From Haemonchus contortus (lineage: Eukaryota > Nematoda > Chromadorea > Rhabditida > Trichostrongylidae), in assembly GCA_000469685.2 (NCBI GenBank), contig LS997562.1:7747007-7811006 (forward strand): 64,000 bases of DNA, given 5' to 3'. Position 1 is the first letter of the stretch; every line of letters begins with the position of its first letter. The notes under the pieces are model-generated. The model was given only the letters and a program-made list of their open reading frames with translations, ran no database searches and was not told where the DNA came from. Of the stretch, positions 40,101 to 51,469 are shown piece after piece. The translations under genes and the position numbers were made by a program.

Positions 40101-43100
40101 ATTCATGCTGTGAGGATATTTTACAGCAATCTTCTTTATATAAGCGCTAACTTTGTGAGTCCGTTTGTATACCCGTTTGTGTGTCCTCCCAAAAGTCACA
40201 TAGGCACGATCAAGGGCGTAAAGATCACAAGAGCGCGGTGACAAAACAGTTATGAAATGAGAAGTCAATCGATGCTCTTCATATTGATCCGTTTATAGTG
40301 TTGGCAATAAATATAGCGACAAGTTTTTCACCTTATATCTCAGAAAGTAAAAGTGCAAACGAGTCATAAACATAACACTTATTAAGTAGCAACCGGTACA
40401 TCAATAATCATAAGTTACTTCTCTATCCGGCCACCTTTGGCACGGACGATAGCGCGGAGTCGCTTGGCAAAGGCGTCGATGACCGGACGCAGAAGTGCGT
40501 CATCGATTTCGTCCCATTCTCGGATGAGCGCTGCCTTCAAAGAATCCAAAATGGGGTGAGGAGAAGCGCAGGCCTTGCTCTTAAGGTAGGACCACAAGTT
40601 ATAGTCCAGTGGGTTCAAATCCGATGACGTTGCCGGTAATTCTTCTGCCGAGATGAAGTCGGGGAGTTCGCTCTTGCACCACGCTTGGACGACCTTGGCC
40701 TTGTGGCCGGGGCGCCGAATCTTGCTTGAATGACCACGGGCAGCCGTTATAGAGGGGATTCACCCACGGGAGTAAAGTATCTTCCAGAATCGTCTTCAGG
40801 TAGTAATTTTGGTCGATTTTAACGCCGGGTTCGACGAATATCAACGGCGTCTTCCCCGAGGCACACACCCCTGCCCAAACCATGACTTGGGAGGGTGTGG
40901 GGCCCGGTGAACGACTCTTCCCTTCTTGTCGGCTTCCTTGGCATTCCCTGCGATCACTCTGACGTCCTGAGCGTTGAACTGCCTCTTGACGGTGAAGAGC
41001 TTCTCATCCGAAAAGACGATCGAATGGTTAACCTTCTTGCGCGTCCGAAGCAGAAGCTGTCGGCACTTCTTGACTCGCGCCTGCTGATTCGAGGCGCTGA
41101 GGATAGCAGCCTTGCGAGTACGGTAGGGATACATCTTAAGGTCTTCGCGGACAACATTTTCCATTGACTTCCGCTAGAGTCCCATGTCGCGAGCCATCGT
41201 CAAGATGCTCCGCTATCCGCTTTCTGACGGCCTCGACGACCTTTGGCGTGCGAGCAGTACAAGGTCTTCCACTTCTTCGGCGGTCTTGGAGTCCACCAAG
41301 GTCTCGATAACGTTGGAGTGTGCGATACACGACGCTGCGGTGAATGCAAGGTGCTTAGCGATCGTGGCGGGTGGGCGGCCGGCATTGTGCAGATGAACGA
41401 TAGCGGAACGATCAGGAGAAGGCTTCACCATTTCACCATGAATGGACCAAATTCAATCAAATTTTAACAGAAGTTAGAAAAAATGAAGAGATTGAAAAAT
41501 CCATAAAACTGGTGCGCTATGTGCGCGATAGAATGTACGCTACCTGCAGCAATACGTGTCGCTATAGTTATGGCTAACCCTGTATTTATGACGTCACAGA
41601 CTAAAAATCACAACTTGCCTCAGGACAATCAAACCTCCATGATCAAGGTAGGAATGTAAACAATCAAACGACCACCTATTAGTTTCAAGAGTCAACACCC
41701 ACAAAGCGGCATCAGATCGTTCAAATTGGGGAATATCACCTAATGGGGAAACGGTTATGAAAAGGGAAGTCAACCGATACTGTTCATATTGGTCCTCTAA
41801 CAAGTCTTAGGTAAGCGATAGTGGGCATGGTATGGTGCACTCGTTAGTGTGCATAGCCCAACTGGTTATACAGTAAGCTAGTCCGCTGCAGGATAGCCGA
41901 GCTCAAAGTGCTTGAGTGATGAAATTTGGTCTGAAAATGTACGTCCACCTAACTCCTGATTCGCACTTCGAACTTGTATAATTTTATTTGGCAGGACTTA
42001 GCGGAACTTATAAAGCAAAAATCGACGATTGATACCACAGCGGAATGCGATTAGCTTCAATATGCTGATCAGCAATTCTAAGCATGGGTATCGTAACCCT
42101 AATCCGAGTTCTGGGTAAATTAGAGCATGTGCTCCTTCGTAGATCAGCGAAATTGAGCCTTTCTAATGACGGAAGAATGATCGATCCTTTAATCTACAGC
42201 TGAAGTAGTCGAGCTACCGTGTTGAAGACATATGAGGATCAAAGTTCGGGTATATCGGTATATCCTCGACCCGTCCTTTAGCGTCGCAGAATACGGAAGC
42301 TGAAGCCTGAGAATTGCTAACATTCCAGGAGGTAGTTCTTTTCAGAGAATATCCGGTCTTTTTTCTTTGCTAACGAAAGTGAACTCTCGAATTTTGCCCG
42401 TCAAACCTTTAGTGTCTGCTATTAAAAAATTTATTTCAGGCTGAATACATTATTTCCTGTTTAGTTTTGACGCTCGAGACAAATGGAAGAACTGTTCCTC
42501 GGTTATCGGTTACATTCGCGACCAGTCGAATTGCGGTATGATCGTATACTGTTTAGCATTTAAAGGGAGAGAACAAAATGACATCAGCTTCCTTAACTTG
42601 ACTCTCATCTACTATCCTGAGGTAACAAAAAGTGTGGCGAATGGGTGCTCTGCTAGGGTGTGTGACGTGAATCAACTATGCGTGTCTTATCAAGAGGTCA
42701 GCTTGACCCGTAGCATGTGGCACATTTGTTATGGGGCTCCATTTCATTCCCTATCGTGCAATATCCTAAGAGCACTAGCTGTGGAATGATTCCAAGGGCA
42801 GGCTTCCCTCTCCAAAATGGACCACAATTTTGTGCGATTCAGACAATTCGCTGGTGATTGGAAGAAGAGTGAGCATCCACCTAGGGGTTTTATAGCGTTG
42901 AACATGACCATCGTGTCTATGCCTTGGAATGTAAAAGGCTTTTCAGGGTCGTGTTGGGCCGTCTCAGCTGCGGAAACCATGTCCGATCGCCTTTGCATAG
43001 GGACAAATGGTAGGGTACAGGTCAGTCGAAAATTCATTTGTGTTGGTAGAGGAGTTTTTGAGTTTTTCTTTCGGCACTGAGAAATAAACTGCCGTAGAAA

Positions 43101-46100
43101 ACATAGTTGTGTAATCCATCACTATCGATCCATCCTATTAGAGTAAGATGTTTGTGAAAATAGAGAGGAAAGCGAGGGCATGACAGAGGATGTAGAATTC
43201 ATGCACTTCTTGAAATCACCTCTTTCTGGAGTGTTCTGAAGCCAAGTCGGAGCTCCGCTGTAGTCACCATTATTATCAGGATCATTTTTCTGTAGAGTTA
43301 ACGCTCGGGTACAAAAGGGTATTTTACCGCCGGATGAATGCAACCGACATATGATTTATACTTCAGATTAACACTATTACAGACAATACTTTCGGACACC
43401 GATATTCTTTCATGCTGTGGAATGTTTTGTGGAGATGGGTGAGCTCTTTCTCTACTTGTTGAACTATGTTAATTTTGTAGATACAGGGTATCTTCCGGTG
43501 CTTTATTTTTTGTAGTTACCTCATTATTGGTATTAATCTCCTTGTATTTGGTGCTTAACCCACTTATTTGTACGTATACTTGCCTCTAATCAATATGTTT
43601 TCGTCACCACATATCTGTTACTCATATCCATCTTAGGGTGTATTTCGAAACTGTTACTGTATCTTAGAGTACCGCCACTATATAAGGCGGTAGATCCGCC
43701 CATGTCGCTCATATCCGGCTTCATCTAACTGCCGAGTGGCAGCTCTTCTTTTGTTTCTTCTGTTGTTCAGTAATAAAGGCTCTCTATTTGGACCTTAACC
43801 CCTAAACAGTCCACCGGCTAAACCTAGCAGTACGCGACACACGCTATGCGACATTTTCAGTTACTTCAAACTATACCTTTTGGCTCATTCCTGGCCAATA
43901 AAACGAGATCGTAGGTTTGTAGGCGTTTTTCTCAGCTAGAGGAAATTTTTTCTCAAAAAAATAAAAAATCTCAAAAAAAGATAAGTCCGCTAAAAGAGGG
44001 AATTATTTTGTGAGAGGTAAAAGTAGTTGAAGAGGCTAAACGAGTGCCTGGAAGGTCTTCGAAGTTCATCGTGTGAAATAGAGCGCTACGATAGATTCTG
44101 GATTATCAGTAACCCCAATCTTATCTCTGAACTTGGCGCTCACTCAGCGAGATCATGGGGATCTCCTGCGACTGGAATGGGAGTCAAATGGCCGAGACAA
44201 TGCTTACGAAACCACTGCATATATACGATAGGCTGGCAGTTTCGAAACTTCCCTGATCATTCCCGGAAAACTGTAGAAGCTCTTTATGTAGATGAATTAT
44301 GAAGGGGATGAACTCCATGTCTCACTTCCGCTGTACTCCTTCACAACACGGGCCCAGGTGAAGAAAGACAAATTTACTGTGAGAGTTTTACACGTACTTG
44401 ATCAACACTGCAGATAAACCAAAAGGTTGACATGGGGCATTGTATAGTTCTATTTATTGGCAGGTGCGAAGGAGGCTACACCATTCGAGCATGGGGATAT
44501 GCTAGAGATAGTGGTGTGTGCAGTGGAGGACGGTATGATACAACGGTAGGTGACATTGCTGTTTTATATTATCAGGAAGGGAAAATACGAAATAAGAAAC
44601 AAGTTTGTTTTCGAAGGTGTTACAGCCACAAGAATTGCATGTCGTCCCTTCCTGATGTCTTCCGAGCTCAATTTTCACATGAACAGTCGAGTGTGCTAGA
44701 GTTCAGGGTAACTGCAAACCGTACGTTTTCCATCCATGTGGATTTCACGATGGACAAAAATACTATGGTATGTGTCCACGCGACCATACATTTAAGACAC
44801 CTGTGTGCAAGAAGTACTGCGAATACGGTTATGGGAAACGCTATAACCGCGACAAGTTCTTTGGTAGGTTTGACACTACATTTTGCAATATGATGTCTTG
44901 TCTTCTATGTAGCTCGATACACAGATTCAGATCCACACCACTCTACTGAAGGAGGAATTGTGAAAATAATTCCTTGCGAAGTTGACCGATTTCCTTTCCA
45001 GCGAAGGGTGCGTATATGCTTCCACAAAATGAAGCTCTCATACAAAGTCAGATTATGAGAAAAGGACCGGTACAGGCAGCATTTGTCGTCTATGAAGATT
45101 TTAGCTCCTACAAAAGTGGTATCTATGTGGTGAGCAGATATTTGACATTCTATGTTCATCCTACTGACTCAGAAATAAGATGCTCCCTCCAGCCAACAAT
45201 GTAAGCCTCCAAGCCTGGGTGGCGTGCACCTTTACCGTTAAGGCGTGACTTTCAGGGATAACTAGATCTTTGTTGCTTTCTTCTCGAGCGTAGCCTCAAC
45301 CGAATCAGCTCTCCCTGAAATTCAAATGGCATTCACCGCACATATGCAGCGTCATACTAATTGTCGTTTCTTTCGTTTATAGAATCATGGGAAAGATCGA
45401 TGAACGTATTGAACTACTAGCTGGAAATCCGTTTTCGTCTCTATTAAAGGCACTGTCCACGAAAAAGTGGTTTCGGAGATTTGCACATGGTTTGAATTCG
45501 AAGCCCCCTCTGATACCATTTGTGCAGGAATGAGGTCGAAAACCGTCTGAATAGGGCACAATAAGGGCAGGAACAGTGGGGGACGGGGGGCCTCCGCCCC
45601 TCGCTAGGCTGACTACGAGTTTTATCACCACATTCGCATTGGAGCGAAGTTGGTGAAAATTCGACAAGCTGGTTGGCAAATTGCCAGAGACGGTGAAACT
45701 CGGCCAACCCTCCTTTCCAGCTCTTTTTTGACCCTTTGTAATTCTTTTTGTTCGTCGTTTTTTGCGCTTTTTTCGTTGTTATCGCTTTATTCTATAGTAG
45801 TTCTATCGATTCCCGTCAAAAAGATTACCCTAAATTTATTGCTAACGGTGTCTTTAAACGAGGTTTAACGCTGGCCCACGTGTATTTTTGGAGCTGAGCA
45901 AAAGAACTCAAGTTTACTGGAAGTGGCTGCCCTGCAGCGTAGCCCAAGCCTTAACCCTGTATATTATACCAAACAAAATGATTAATCTTTTAGTTTTCCA
46001 GCACACAGCCGGTAAAGATCGGGGAGCACACGCTGTGAAAGTCATTGGATGGGGAGTTGAAAATGGCACCAAGTACTGGACGATTGCTAACTCGTGGAAT

Positions 46101-46661
46101 ACCGATTGGGGAGAGAAAGGTTTGTCTCGCTGGGCTTTCATTCGAAAAGACTTCTCTCTTGCTCTACAGCCCACCAAAAGCGGAAATGAGCAACCCACAT
46201 GGACTCTGTAGGCATCAGTGTATTCGCTCCCTATTTATCACTTGAATAAACCACCTAAGTACAGGTGGGACTTTTTCATTGAGGTTGAAGGCGCGATAAG
46301 CAGGGTAGAGAAATAAACTGGAAAAGTGCATGGAGAAGGTAGCCTTGTCGTCGAAAGTGCTAAAATAGGCTCAACGTTAGGTTGCGAAGAACGCAAACCA
46401 CGCTAAAGTAAGTAATCAAAGCAGAAGGGATTGGAGTTGTGTGAGGGTGTGTTCCGCTCTGGGATAGTGCCGAAAATTTCTATTTACTAATATGGATGAA
46501 TCTGGTCGAGGTGGCACTTCTAATTCACAAAACGCCAAAATCGAATCTTTGAAATGGACATCTTTCATGCTCCCGAAAGTTCTTTTTCAGGTTACTTCCG
46601 CATACTACGTGGTGTAAACCACTGCGAAATCGAATCAGAAATGGTTGCTGGAACTTTCTGA
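37200..46661 (+). CDS. CB5: cathepsin B-like cysteine protease, complete, transposon-laden introns
   Basis: Exons: 37200-37205, 37439-37499, 38265-38359, 38942-39072, 42465-42535, 42947-43020, 43383-43438, 44464-44545, 44707-44863, 45002-45129, 46002-46119, 46591-46661. Total 1050 nt (349 aa), in frame. The signal peptide is [15 protein letters not shown]. The propeptide starts [20 protein letters not shown], and its second exon is one codon short (AKYSEV). Cys124 ([10 protein letters not shown]), His297 ([11 protein letters not shown]), Asn317 ([14 protein letters not shown]) and the loop HPCGFH are intact apart from the usual first-His change. Intron 4 (39073-42464) contains a SINE and a nested DD37D transposon. 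Intron 11 (46120-46590) is short, and intron 10 (45130-46001) holds a TTAA MITE. CB6 is its closest relative. Confidence 0.93.
39400..39654 (-). mobile_element. tRNA-derived SINE copy 4, CB5 intron 4
   Basis: The minus-strand head ggcggcgatggtgtaggtg is box A-like, and agttccgatccc is a degraded box B. The 3' body gcgcatccctcagacagg matches copy 2. The paralogous copy in CB6 intron 4 is at 54485. Confidence 0.7.
40296..41582 (-). mobile_element. Mariner-like transposon (DD37D), terminal repeats and TA duplication present
   Basis: Flanked by TA at 40294-40295 and 41583-41584. The terminal inverted repeats (about 30 bp, about five mismatches) are tagtgttggcaataaatata at the left and cagggttagccataactata at the right read inward. 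It carries a broken transposase on the minus strand. The insertion is specific to this duplication copy. Confidence 0.85.
40415..41431 (-). pseudogene. DD37D transposase, frameshifted
   Basis: From an ATG at 41431 ([14 protein letters not shown]), minus-strand frames give an N-terminal HTH region, [10 protein letters not shown] (first Asp kept), FKQDSAP (second Asp) and [12 protein letters not shown] (third Asp, 37 residues after the second), ending [13 protein letters not shown]. Frame changes near 41330, 41150 and 40690 break it. It differs clearly from the transposase at 27654-28682, so it is a separate lineage. Confidence 0.85.
45448..45853. mobile_element. MITE, family B, TTAA target duplication, CB5 intron 10
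   Basis: 406 bp with ends aggcactgtccacg and ...aacggtgtct, flanked by TTAA at 45444-45447 and 45854-45857. CB6 intron 10 at about 58165-58185 shows the unoccupied site. A second copy at 49820-50328 shares the internal sequence (tttcggagatttgcacatgg). It has no coding capacity. TTAA targeting suggests mobilisation by a piggyBac-type transposase (inference). Confidence 0.85.
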
Positions 46662-46704
46662 TCATAAGTGATAGTTCGTTATTCTGTACTGATTTATCTG
46701 TTGG

Positions 46705-46710
46705 AATGAA
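46705..46710 (+). terminator. Candidate polyadenylation signal of CB5 (AATGAA)
   Basis: AATGAA lies 44 bp after the stop, the same spacing as in CB3 and CB6. Confidence 0.45.
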
Positions 46711-47071
46711 TCGTTCAAATGACTGGTTATGAGTGCAAATCTAAAGTTGATGATTACTTCATCGGGGTCGCAGAAAGCGAAGAAATCCGCCAATTTCGTG
46801 GAAATTAAGACTTCTTAAAAGTAGGGAAAATAGAGGTTGGACGAGTTCACGATGACGAAAATAACATGGAAGGGGAATTAGGACGAGATTTCAGTTGTTG
46901 CGATTGCGCAAAGGACTGACTTATCAAGCCAGAACTGTACAGAACTGCCATTAAGTGCCGTTATGGGTCATAATAGGTTGCTTGGGAATCCTACATGGGT
47001 TCCCTCGTGAATGGTGCAGTCTCTGCAATGCCTCGTTCAAAGATAAACCCGATGCAACTTTTGAGCCTCTA

Positions 47072-48322
47072 CGAGGGTTGCCTTTTATATTTCGGGATTT
47101 GGAAACACTAGTAGCAACCTAGCAACTGACACCACTGTCGTAAAATTTGACTATTTTGAGGTTCCGTTGCGAAACTTGAGCGCGATTTGTGTTGTTTACG
47201 CTAACTTATGAGATTTTGTTTCGACCATGTTATGGAGTTGAACCGTGAGCATTTTCGCGCGATTATTTTCTACAGCCTTCGACGTGGACTAACTCAACAG
47301 CAATGCATGGATGGACTTAGTTCAATTTTTGGGGATGACGCTCCTTCGAGGACCAGTGTTTATCGATGGTACGGCAAGTTCACCCGAGGTCGTAGTTCAC
47401 TCGAAGACGATTTTCATGGAGGTCGTTCAAAATCAGTTGTCGTTCTGGAAACGGTTCATATGTGCACAAACTAATACTGCAAGATCGTCATGCGATCATC
47501 ATGAGATTGAGGCAACCTTAGGCATAAGTGGGACTAGCTCACATTCAATTTTGCATAAACATTTGACTGTAAAAACTGTTTTTGAAAAATTTGTCAATCC
47601 TCGAAAAAGAGACCTGTGTCGATTGTTCGAAAGAAATGCTCAAAAAATACGATCGCGATGCTTCGAAACACGTCTATGACATCGAGACAGGTGATGGATC
47701 ATGGATTTATGCGTATGAGCCCGAAAGGATACAGCAGTCGACCGTATGGGTATTTCAAGAAGAGCCAAATCCAACAAAACCTGTCCGCGCACCAAGCACT
47801 TCCGAGCACTTGATCTCCTGTTTTTTTTTGGCAAAACTGGACATGTCGCAACCGTACCACAAGAACAAGCAGAACAGTCAATTATGAGTGGTATACCACC
47901 ATTTGTTTGCCAGTTGACTTCCATAAAATCAGGAAAACCAACTGTGAAGACGGACCACTCTTCGCCAGGACAATGTGAGCTCCCACACATCGGCTCAAAC
48001 AACTGCATTTTTGAGCACTCAAAACAACGATTTGACAGATCATCAGCCATGTAGTCCCCGGATGTCTTCTTCTCATCCCGTACGTAAAAAATAAAATGAG
48101 AGATCAACGTTTTCCGACACCTGAAGAAGCCGTTAATGCAATCAGAACCCATGTTTTAGAGTTACCTTAATCAGAGTGGCAAAAGTGCTTCGCAAATTGG
48201 TTTGATCCCATGCAAAAGTTTATAGATCTTAATGTGGAGAATTTTGAAAGGCAGTCAAGCGATTTTCAATAGATAGTATTTGTTCCTGTTTTCAAATCCC
48301 GAAATATAAAAGGCAGCCTACG
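47072..48322 (+). mobile_element. mariner element (bandit-like), degenerate, nested in a MITE
   Basis: 1251 bp flanked by TA (47070-47071, 48323-48324). The terminal repeats share gccttttatatttcgggatt, beginning cgagggttgcc at the left and cgtaggctgcc at the right. Removing the element restores MITE sequence equivalent to 35540-35570. The encoded protein resembles the hookworm mariner bandit as I remember it. That identity needs alignment. Confidence 0.85.
47232..48170 (+). pseudogene. mariner transposase, frameshifted and interrupted
   Basis: Starts MELNREHFRAIIFYSLRRGL, the usual mariner N-terminus, followed by SRTSVYRWYGKFTRGR (HTH). After frame changes come LGISGTSSHSILH, KHVYDIETGDGSWIYAYEPE and, in other frames, VWVFQEEPNPTK, FFGKTGHVAT and AQTTAFLS-like pieces. 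The first catalytic Asp of TGDESWIY is kept, but the Glu after it is Gly. The third catalytic region (YSPDLAP.D in the family) is destroyed. Stops and frame changes throughout make it non-functional. Confidence 0.85.
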
Positions 48323-49819
48323 TATTACGCCCTACGTAGGTCGCTTTTCGATCTGATAACGGCAAATATGGTATACAAGGGCAGCCTCGACTTCATCCTG
48401 CGGAGGAATCTCAGAAAACATTTTTATCGTGAACTGTGCCTTTAACTTGCATGTCGTCTCTTTCTAATGTTCGAACTGATATTTACAAGAGGAATTCGGA
48501 GCATGGGAAATATTCAGGATAACTGCAAACCCTACGTCTTCCAACCATGTGGATGGCACTCTGGTCACAAATACTATGGTGAATGTCCATATGATCACAC
48601 ATACGCGACACCACCGTGCAAGGAATACTGCCAGTATGGATACGGAAAGCGCTATAAAGATGACAAATTCTTCGGTTGGTATTAAACTGAATTCGAACCA
48701 TGAAATTCAAATTCTTATCAAACACCGTGAAATCATGTACTAATCAAGTGGCTTCAGTACAAAAAACCTAATCCATACCTACCTACTGAGGCATAATTGT
48801 GAAACTAATTTCTTGTGATATTGATCAGTTTGCATTTTCAGTGGAGGGTGCGTTTACACTTCCACAGAATGAACGTGTCATACAAAGTCAAATTATGAAA
48901 AGAGGACCGGTACAAGCAGCATTTATCGTCTATGACGATTTTAGCTACTACAAAAGCGGCGTCTATGTGGTGAGCAGATATTTGTTATGCTATATGCATT
49001 GGGCTGCTATAGAGTACTAGATGCTCTCTCCAGCTAACAGTTCACCTCGAGCTGCAGCACGAATACATTGACTCTAAAAGGTGTGACTTGCGGTCAGCTT
49101 GACTTGGTCATTGATTATGTACTTTTTTCAATCGCAGCCCCAACTCTCTAAGCTGTCTATGAATTCAAGTGGCCTTTCCGGCACGTGCATATGTAGCATA
49201 TCACTTATTACATCCGTTTCCAAGAATAAAGTGAAGGCATGAGAAGGGACTGTGAGAGTAATGAATATCTCGTTGAAAAACGGTTTTTTCCACTATTAAG
49301 AGTGGGGAAGATACGGTGAGAGTAGTGATTAATCTGCTAAAAATCGGTCTTTCCTATTCGTAGGACTAGGGTGACTGCAACCCGCTGAGAGGAGAGCTGT
49401 TGGAGATGAGCACGTGAGGAGAGACTTCTAGCTCAATCGACCCAGCAAACCTCTAGGCTTAGCAGTGTGGTATTGTGTTTATTACTCAAAATGGTTGATC
49501 TTTTTCTTTTCTCAGCACACGGCCGGTAAAGCACGAGGAGCACACGCTGTGAAAGTTATTGGATGGGGAGTTCAAAACGGCACGAAGTACTGGACAGTTG
49601 CTAATTCATGGAATACTTATTGGGGAGAAGAAGATGTGTGAAGTTCTTGTTATCAAAAACATTTTTCCGGTCAGAAGGCTGTGACGCTTGACTTTAATTA
49701 GGAAAAATGTTCTTACTGGCTGTGCAGCGGGAGAGGGACGAGATTATGCAATACTGAATTTTATGGGCATCAGTGTATTCGAGCGCACAGTTTATAACAC
49801 TTTCGAGCTACCTTTTTAA

Positions 49820-50328
49820 AGGCACTGATCACGAAAAAATGGTTTCGGAGATTTGCACATGGTTTGAATTCGACGCCCCCTCTGATACCATTTGTGCAGG
49901 AATGAGGTCGGAAAACGGTCTGGATAGGGCACAATAAGGGGCCGGAGAGTGAGCCACGGTCGTCCTCCGCCTTGCTAGGCTGACTACGAAATCTAATTGC
50001 CGTACACCACTTTCGCATTGGAGCGAAGTTGCTGGTTGGCAAATTGCCAGAGTCCGCCAGTCAGATTGTCAGGCAAATTGGGTGTGTTGTCTGCTATTGC
50101 AGACATTGCGTCGCCTTCGTGCACTCGCCCGAACACTCCCTTAACCGCCGTTCTCCCAATGTGAGATTCGTCCAACCCCCCCCCCTTTCCAGCTCTTTTT
50201 TGACCTTTTCTATTTCTTTTTGTTCATCGTTTTTTGCGCTTTTTTCGTTGTTATCGCTTTATTATTCTAGAGTAATTCTATCAATTCCCGTCAAAAAGGG
50301 TACCCTAAATTTACCGTAAACGGTGCCT
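49820..50328. mobile_element. MITE, family B, TTAA target duplication, in pseudogene intron 11
   Basis: 509 bp, ends aggcactgatcacg and cgtaaacggtgcct, flanked by TTAA (49816-49819 and 50329-50332). The homologous site in CB4, ctttttaagttc at 35203-35212, is unoccupied, so insertion followed the duplication. A C run lies at about 50176-50188. Confidence 0.88.
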
Positions 50329-50332
50329 TTAA

Positions 50333-50790
50333 GTTCAAAAGCAGAAGTGCCGGTAGGTGTGTGTCGGTAGGATTTCTTCAGAATGCTAAGAATCTAAGGC
50401 CTAAGAGTAGTGAAAATAGAGAGTCGTATCAGATCATCATGGCGGAGGTCTTATGATGATGGACGGGATTTTTGGACGAGAGTTCTAATGTTGCAGCTGC
50501 ATTCCAGAATTGCCGTCCCCCATCGCCACGGGTCACGACTACTTGGTGGCAATTCCAACATGGGTGCCCCTTGTAATTGGTGCAGCCCCTACAACGCCGC
50601 TGAAACTCGTACATTCCTGGGTGTGGGCGTAGACGCATCCGGTTTGTGAGCACTTATTGCACCCTCTACAAGGGCCGGTTTTTCATTCGACAGCGCATAT
50701 ATTTATTCGACAGCGCATCATAAGACTGTCGTACTGAGAGGCCAAAGTCGCTTTTCGCGAACTTGTTAAGCATTTTTTTGGTGAATAAGC
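50333..50790. mobile_element. MITE, family A, duplicated copy of 35210-35663
   Basis: Starts ttcaaaagcagaagtgccgg and contains ctcgtacattcctgggtgtg, as at 35210-35663. Its right end is eroded. The family B MITE landed at its left TTAA. Confidence 0.65.
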
Positions 50791-51134
50791 TTCATATTGG
50801 ACCAGTGTCGACTGATAAGGGATCAGAGTAGAGGGGAACTAAGCATTCAAAGCAGGCGAGAAATGCTTGATAGTGAGACTCCACATCTATCTCGTAGAGT
50901 GGACGGATTGCATCATTTGATGTTCATGTGAATGAATTATCATGCTGACGGGATCTCTAATTTATATAACTTCATTGAAAGACTTATAAAGAAGTGATTA
51001 CAGTGGAATTCCCTCATGTTTATCAGACCTTTCTTTAAGGTTACTTCCGCATACTACGTGGTATGAATCATTGCGAATTCGAATCAGAAATGATTGCCGG
51101 AAATTCAAGCACGATATCTAGTGATATCATTTGA

Positions 51135-51439
51135 TCTATCTTGTGGAATGAAACCTTTGAATATCGATTAATTATGCAAAGATACTGACCATATTTGAGA
51201 GAATTGTGTTATCGAGTCTGTTACACCTACATTCTGTCAGCTTCGACAGTTAGTTGAGAGTTGTTCAGTGTGAAATTGCTACAAAAGAGCTCCATGCGGA
51301 TTAGTTCGAAATCTGAAAAGATTCTCTGCTTTTTCAATCTCTGTCCAAATCCTGCGGGTGCTTCTGAATCTGGCCTGCGAAAAATACCTCATTGAAATGC
51401 GATTTGAGGCATTGTCTACAGAACCCCAGAAGCAAATTT
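51135..51439. other. Intergenic DNA after the pseudogene
   Basis: Noncoding, homologous to 36011-36331. No gene. Confidence 0.5.
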
Positions 51440-51453
51440 GGGGGGGGGGGGGG
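51440..51453. repeat. Poly-G run (14 G)
   Basis: Paralogue of the run at 36332-36344, next to SINE copy 5. Confidence 0.85.
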
Positions 51454-51469
51454 CTAATCAGTTGCTGCG

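Larger units (their letters stand above)
40132..41866. mobile_element. Composite insertion in CB5 intron 4, absent from CB6
   Basis: CB6 intron 4 reads gattttacagtaattatacagtaagc (about 54920-54950), while CB5 has about 1.73 kb between the matching flanks. The DD37D element accounts for only 1.29 kb. The remaining left (40132-40293) and right (41585-41866) parts share a diverged direct repeat, gaagtcaaycgatrctsttcatattgrtcc, at about 40261-40290 and 41765-41793. This suggests an older repeat into which the transposon jumped, or a complex event. Confidence 0.55.
33845..46755. repeat. Segmental duplication, copy A
   Basis: From CB4 intron 8 through CB5 and its 3' flank, this segment aligns with about 48446-59100 in exons, introns, SINEs and intergenic DNA. 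The first kilobases are nearly identical, for example 34370-34900 against 48969-49500. The offset changes from about 14.6 kb to 12.3 kb because of copy-specific insertions. Confidence 0.9.
46760..48441. mobile_element. MITE, family A, interrupted by a mariner, at the duplication junction
   Basis: Sequence matching the family A MITEs (gtagggaaaatagagg...ggaaggggaattaggacgagatttcagttgttg) starts near 46760, where homology with the CB6 3' flank stops. It is broken at 47070 by the mariner and resumes at 48325 (ttacgccctacgtaggtcgc). It ends gtgaactgtgcct followed by TTAA (48442-48445). The next base belongs to the intron before exon 9 of a truncated protease pseudogene. Confidence 0.75.
48518..51134 (+). 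pseudogene. 5'-truncated cathepsin B pseudogene (exons 9-12), copy of CB4
   Basis: Exon 9 is 48518-48674 ([17 protein letters not shown]), exon 10 is 48842-48969, exon 11 is 49516-49633 and exon 12 is 51040-51134. It is nearly identical to the 3' half of CB4, including the NTYWGE change. Three lesions are visible. Exons 1-8, with the signal peptide, propeptide and catalytic Cys, are absent. The donor after exon 11 is AT instead of GT. A one-base loss in exon 12 (gccggaaattc against gccggagatttc) changes the C-terminus. It holds the catalytic His and Asn but cannot make an active enzyme. Confidence 0.9.

Noticed and set aside
42440..42464. tcag-gctgaatac just before CB5 exon 5, resembling the start of the propeptide exon
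   Set aside because: The similarity stops after three codons. The true exon 4 is at 38942, and an equivalent short match precedes exon 5 in CB6, so this is probably chance or an old remnant.
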